Virus record (IMG/VR): IMGVR_UViG_3300036857_000619
Span: 1-64,000 of that record
Source of the DNA: a virus
Reading direction: 5' to 3' (one strand)
DNA: 64,000 nucleotides
Part shown: positions 62,103 to 64,000 of the stretch, piece after piece
Layout: each line of letters begins with the position of its first letter
Position numbering within the stretch: the stretch's first letter is position 1
Translations under genes and position numbers: made by a program
The notes under the pieces: generated by a model
The model's input: the letters and a program-made list of their open reading frames with translations, nothing else
Told to the model about the DNA's origin: nothing
Database searches by the model: none

Positions 62103-64000
62103 CGCTGAGCGACTCCCGACATCGTGCCGTTGACGTTGCCCTGAGCGGTGCGGAACACGTAGACGAGCTGATTGCGCACCTGTTCGTAGGTCTGATCGCC
62201 GGCTTGATCGGCGGCGGCGCGGGCGATGCGTTCGATGTCCTCCTGGGAATTGATCGTCGCGCCGCTCAGATCGACGCTGATCGACGGCGCGGTCGACGGC
62301 ATCATCGCCGCGTGGTACACCTCGGCCTGCTCGGGTTCGGCCGCGGGTGTGATCGGCGCCTGGACGTAGCTCTGAATCGGGCGAACGTCGGGCCCCTGCG
62401 GAAACAGCCGCCGCAGCACCTGGTCGCTCGCGCCGCTGAAGATCTGCCGGATCTCGGGCGTGAGCGTGTCGCCGAAGCCCTGCATCGCTGCCTGGAGCTG
62501 CTGTTTGGTCGCGACCGGCGCCTGGGCGGGTGGTGGCGCCGGCTGCGGCTGCGGTTGGGCCTCGAGACTGCGGAGCGCGGCGACGATCTGGGCGAACTCG
62601 CTCAGCTCTTCGGGCGTCGGCTGGGTCTGGTAGGGATCTCGGCCTGGGACGAGGATGCCCTGGCGCACGCCCTCCTGTTGGGCCCGCGCGAAGGCCGTCG
62701 GCAGATCGAGCAAACCCGATTCGATGGCCCCGAGATCGTTGTGCACGAACTCCGGCGCAAGCCCGAGGTGGCGCAGCGCCGCATTGGTCACTTCCTGCGC
62801 GGAGGGCGGTGCTGCCGCGGGTGGGGGCTGGGACGGTTGTCCGCCGCCGCCTGCGCCGCCACCCGGCCGCTGGTCCGGATACTCGCCGCGCTCGCCGCGC
62901 CGCTGGTCCTCGAGCGCGCGCTGGTTGGCTTGCTTGGTCTGCTCGTCGGTGATCTGCTTCTGAATATCCAGGCGCGCCTGGTCCGCCACGAGCTGCAGCG
63001 CCGTCGTCTTCAGCAGGTCGTTGGCGACATTCAGCAGGTCGGTCTCGGCTGCCAACCCGGCGTTTTCGAGGATCGCGGCGCGTTCGGCGGCCGTTGCCTG
63101 ACGCTCGAGCGCGTCAGCCCCCAGCACCTGCCGCTCGGCGATCTCGCGTTCCGGTTCGCGCTGCAGATCGCGCAGATCGAGGGCCGTCTGGATGTGTAGT
63201 TGCTGGTTCTGCAGACTCGCCGCGATCTGCTGTTGCTGGAGCTGGACGTCCTCGAGCGCGCGCTGCTCGTTGCTCAGTTGATTCAGGATCAGGTCGCGCG
63301 CGATCTGCTCGTCCTCAAGCTGGCGTTGGGGGCCGACCAGCGAGCGTTGCGCTTCCAGGGACTGGGGCAGTTGGGCCTGCGCTTCGAGCGTGGCCTGGAT
63401 CTGTTCCTGCACCAGACCAGGGATCGCCCCAAAGTCCGCGCCGCGGCCGAGCAGCACATTGGCGCCGATCGCACGCAACCGCGCGCCGGCGATCGTGGCG
63501 CGATACTGCAGGTCCTCCTGCTCGCGCGTGGCAGCCAACGAGCCCTGACGGGCCAGGAGCAGCTGTCGCTCAGTCTCCAGGTTGGTGCGCTGGGCGATGG
63601 TGACCCTTGCCTGGAGCTGAGTCTGTTGCAACTGGTTGTCGGAGATGGCCAGCTCGAGTTGGAGTTGCTGCGCCTTGAGATTGGTGAGCTCCTGCTGGCG
63701 GCTGATGCCATTGGCCTGGACGTCGAGCAAGTCGTGCTGGTGCTGGGCGGAGAGCTCGTCGAGTTGCGCCTGGGCCTGGGCACGGCCCATGGCGATGTAG
63801 GCGCGCGCCTGCTCGATCTGTTTGAGCTGCGCCTGGGCGCCGGCCTGGCGCTGAAGATCGGCCAGCTCCTCCGCGGCTGGCCGCGTGCCGGGCTGACCCT
63901 GGATCGTCGCGACCGCGCCGGGTCCCTGTGCCGCGGCGCGGACCAGCGGCGGCAGCACTTCCAGGTTCTGGGCCTGCAGCGCCGTCGCCGCGTTGCGCTG
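62099..64000 (-). CDS. Tape-measure-like coiled-coil protein (partial)
   Basis: At least 633 aa; open to the window edge, so the N-terminus is missing. Long Gln/Ala/Glu-rich coiled coil (QARAYIAMGRAQAQAQLDEL, LQLELAISDNQLQQTQLQAR, RTNLETERQLLLARQGSLAA), a Pro-rich linker (QRPGGGAGGGGQPSQPPPAA) and a short folded end (VQAPITPAAEPEQAEVYHAA, SISVDLSGATINSQEDIERI). This is the standard make-up of phage tail tape-measure C-terminal parts. Its length would set tail length. Confidence 0.75.
   Translation of the reverse strand, partial: QRNAATALQAQNLEVLPPLVRAAAQGPGAVATIQGQPGTRPAAEELADLQRQAGAQAQLKQIEQARAYIAMGRAQAQAQLDELSAQHQHDLLDVQANGISRQQELTNLKAQQLQLELAISDNQLQQTQLQARVTIAQRTNLETERQLLLARQGSLAATREQEDLQYRATIAGARLRAIGANVLLGRGADFGAIPGLVQEQIQATLEAQAQLPQSLEAQRSLVGPQRQLEDEQIARDLILNQLSNEQRALEDVQLQQQQIAASLQNQQLHIQTALDLRDLQREPEREIAERQVLGADALERQATAAERAAILENAGLAAETDLLNVANDLLKTTALQLVADQARLDIQKQITDEQTKQANQRALEDQRRGERGEYPDQRPGGGAGGGGQPSQPPPAAAPPSAQEVTNAALRHLGLAPEFVHNDLGAIESGLLDLPTAFARAQQEGVRQGILVPGRDPYQTQPTPEELSEFAQIVAALRSLEAQPQPQPAPPPAQAPVATKQQLQAAMQGFGDTLTPEIRQIFSGASDQVLRRLFPQGPDVRPIQSYVQAPITPAAEPEQAEVYHAAMMPSTAPSISVDLSGATINSQEDIERIARAAADQAGDQTYEQVRNQLVYVFRTAQGNVNGTMSGVAQR

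Overview
This window looks like part of a GC-rich, tailed double-stranded DNA phage genome or a closely related prophage. Evidence: a long run of very short, tightly packed genes whose stops and starts overlap (ATGA, GTGA, TTGA), a tape-measure-like coiled-coil protein, a tail-hub-like protein, and a series of tandem lectin-like tail or fibre proteins. No terminase, portal, capsid, polymerase, primase or lysis gene is visible, so they must lie outside. Shine-Dalgarno sequences are AGGAGGT-like, and GTG and TTG starts are frequent. The host cannot be fixed from sequence alone. A Uma2-family gene, strong GC bias and a bacterial Ku fit Chloroflexota-, Deinococcota- or Actinomycetota-like hosts, but this is inference.

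Layout: about 0.1-44.5 kb is read on the + strand (accessory, DNA-metabolism and regulatory genes). About 44.5-64 kb is read on the - strand (tail structural genes, ending in a small DNA methyltransferase and short accessory genes). The two blocks converge and overlap by 22 bp at 44518-44539. The + block is divided into operons by thirteen copies of one promoter type (extended -10 TGCTAnnAT followed by TTTCT). Several of these start transcription within a few bases of the start codon, which predicts leaderless mRNAs. The left 6 kb instead has long GC-rich leaders with hairpins and two copies of a covarying three-helix leader.

Recognisable functions on the + strand: Ku (12921-13748) and an ATP-dependent DNA ligase (16382-17257), which together make a compact phage-borne end-joining set. 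Between them lie an Api92-like protein and a TGT/DpdA-like protein (possible 7-deazaguanine DNA modification). Others are a LAGLIDADG-type homing endonuclease, two GIY-YIG-type proteins, a two-domain AAA+ ATPase with two small partners (20104-22714), a full-length RuvB (32762-33784), a SAM-dependent methyltransferase-like protein, a DUF4262 protein, a transglutaminase-like/WGR-like gene pair, a Uma2 nuclease, an XRE-type regulator, two terminal HTH proteins, a lipoprotein and a protein with a twin-arginine signal. More than twenty small Cys-rich (zinc-ribbon or treble-clef-like) proteins fill the rest.

The - strand block reads from the tape measure (partial at the right edge) through a small tail protein, a hub-like protein, a short protein, seven paralogous lectin-fold proteins with two unrelated ones between them, a beta-repeat fibre, two paralogous capping proteins and small genes, to the methyltransferase. 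Most proteins have no recognised function. For those I describe only what is visible.
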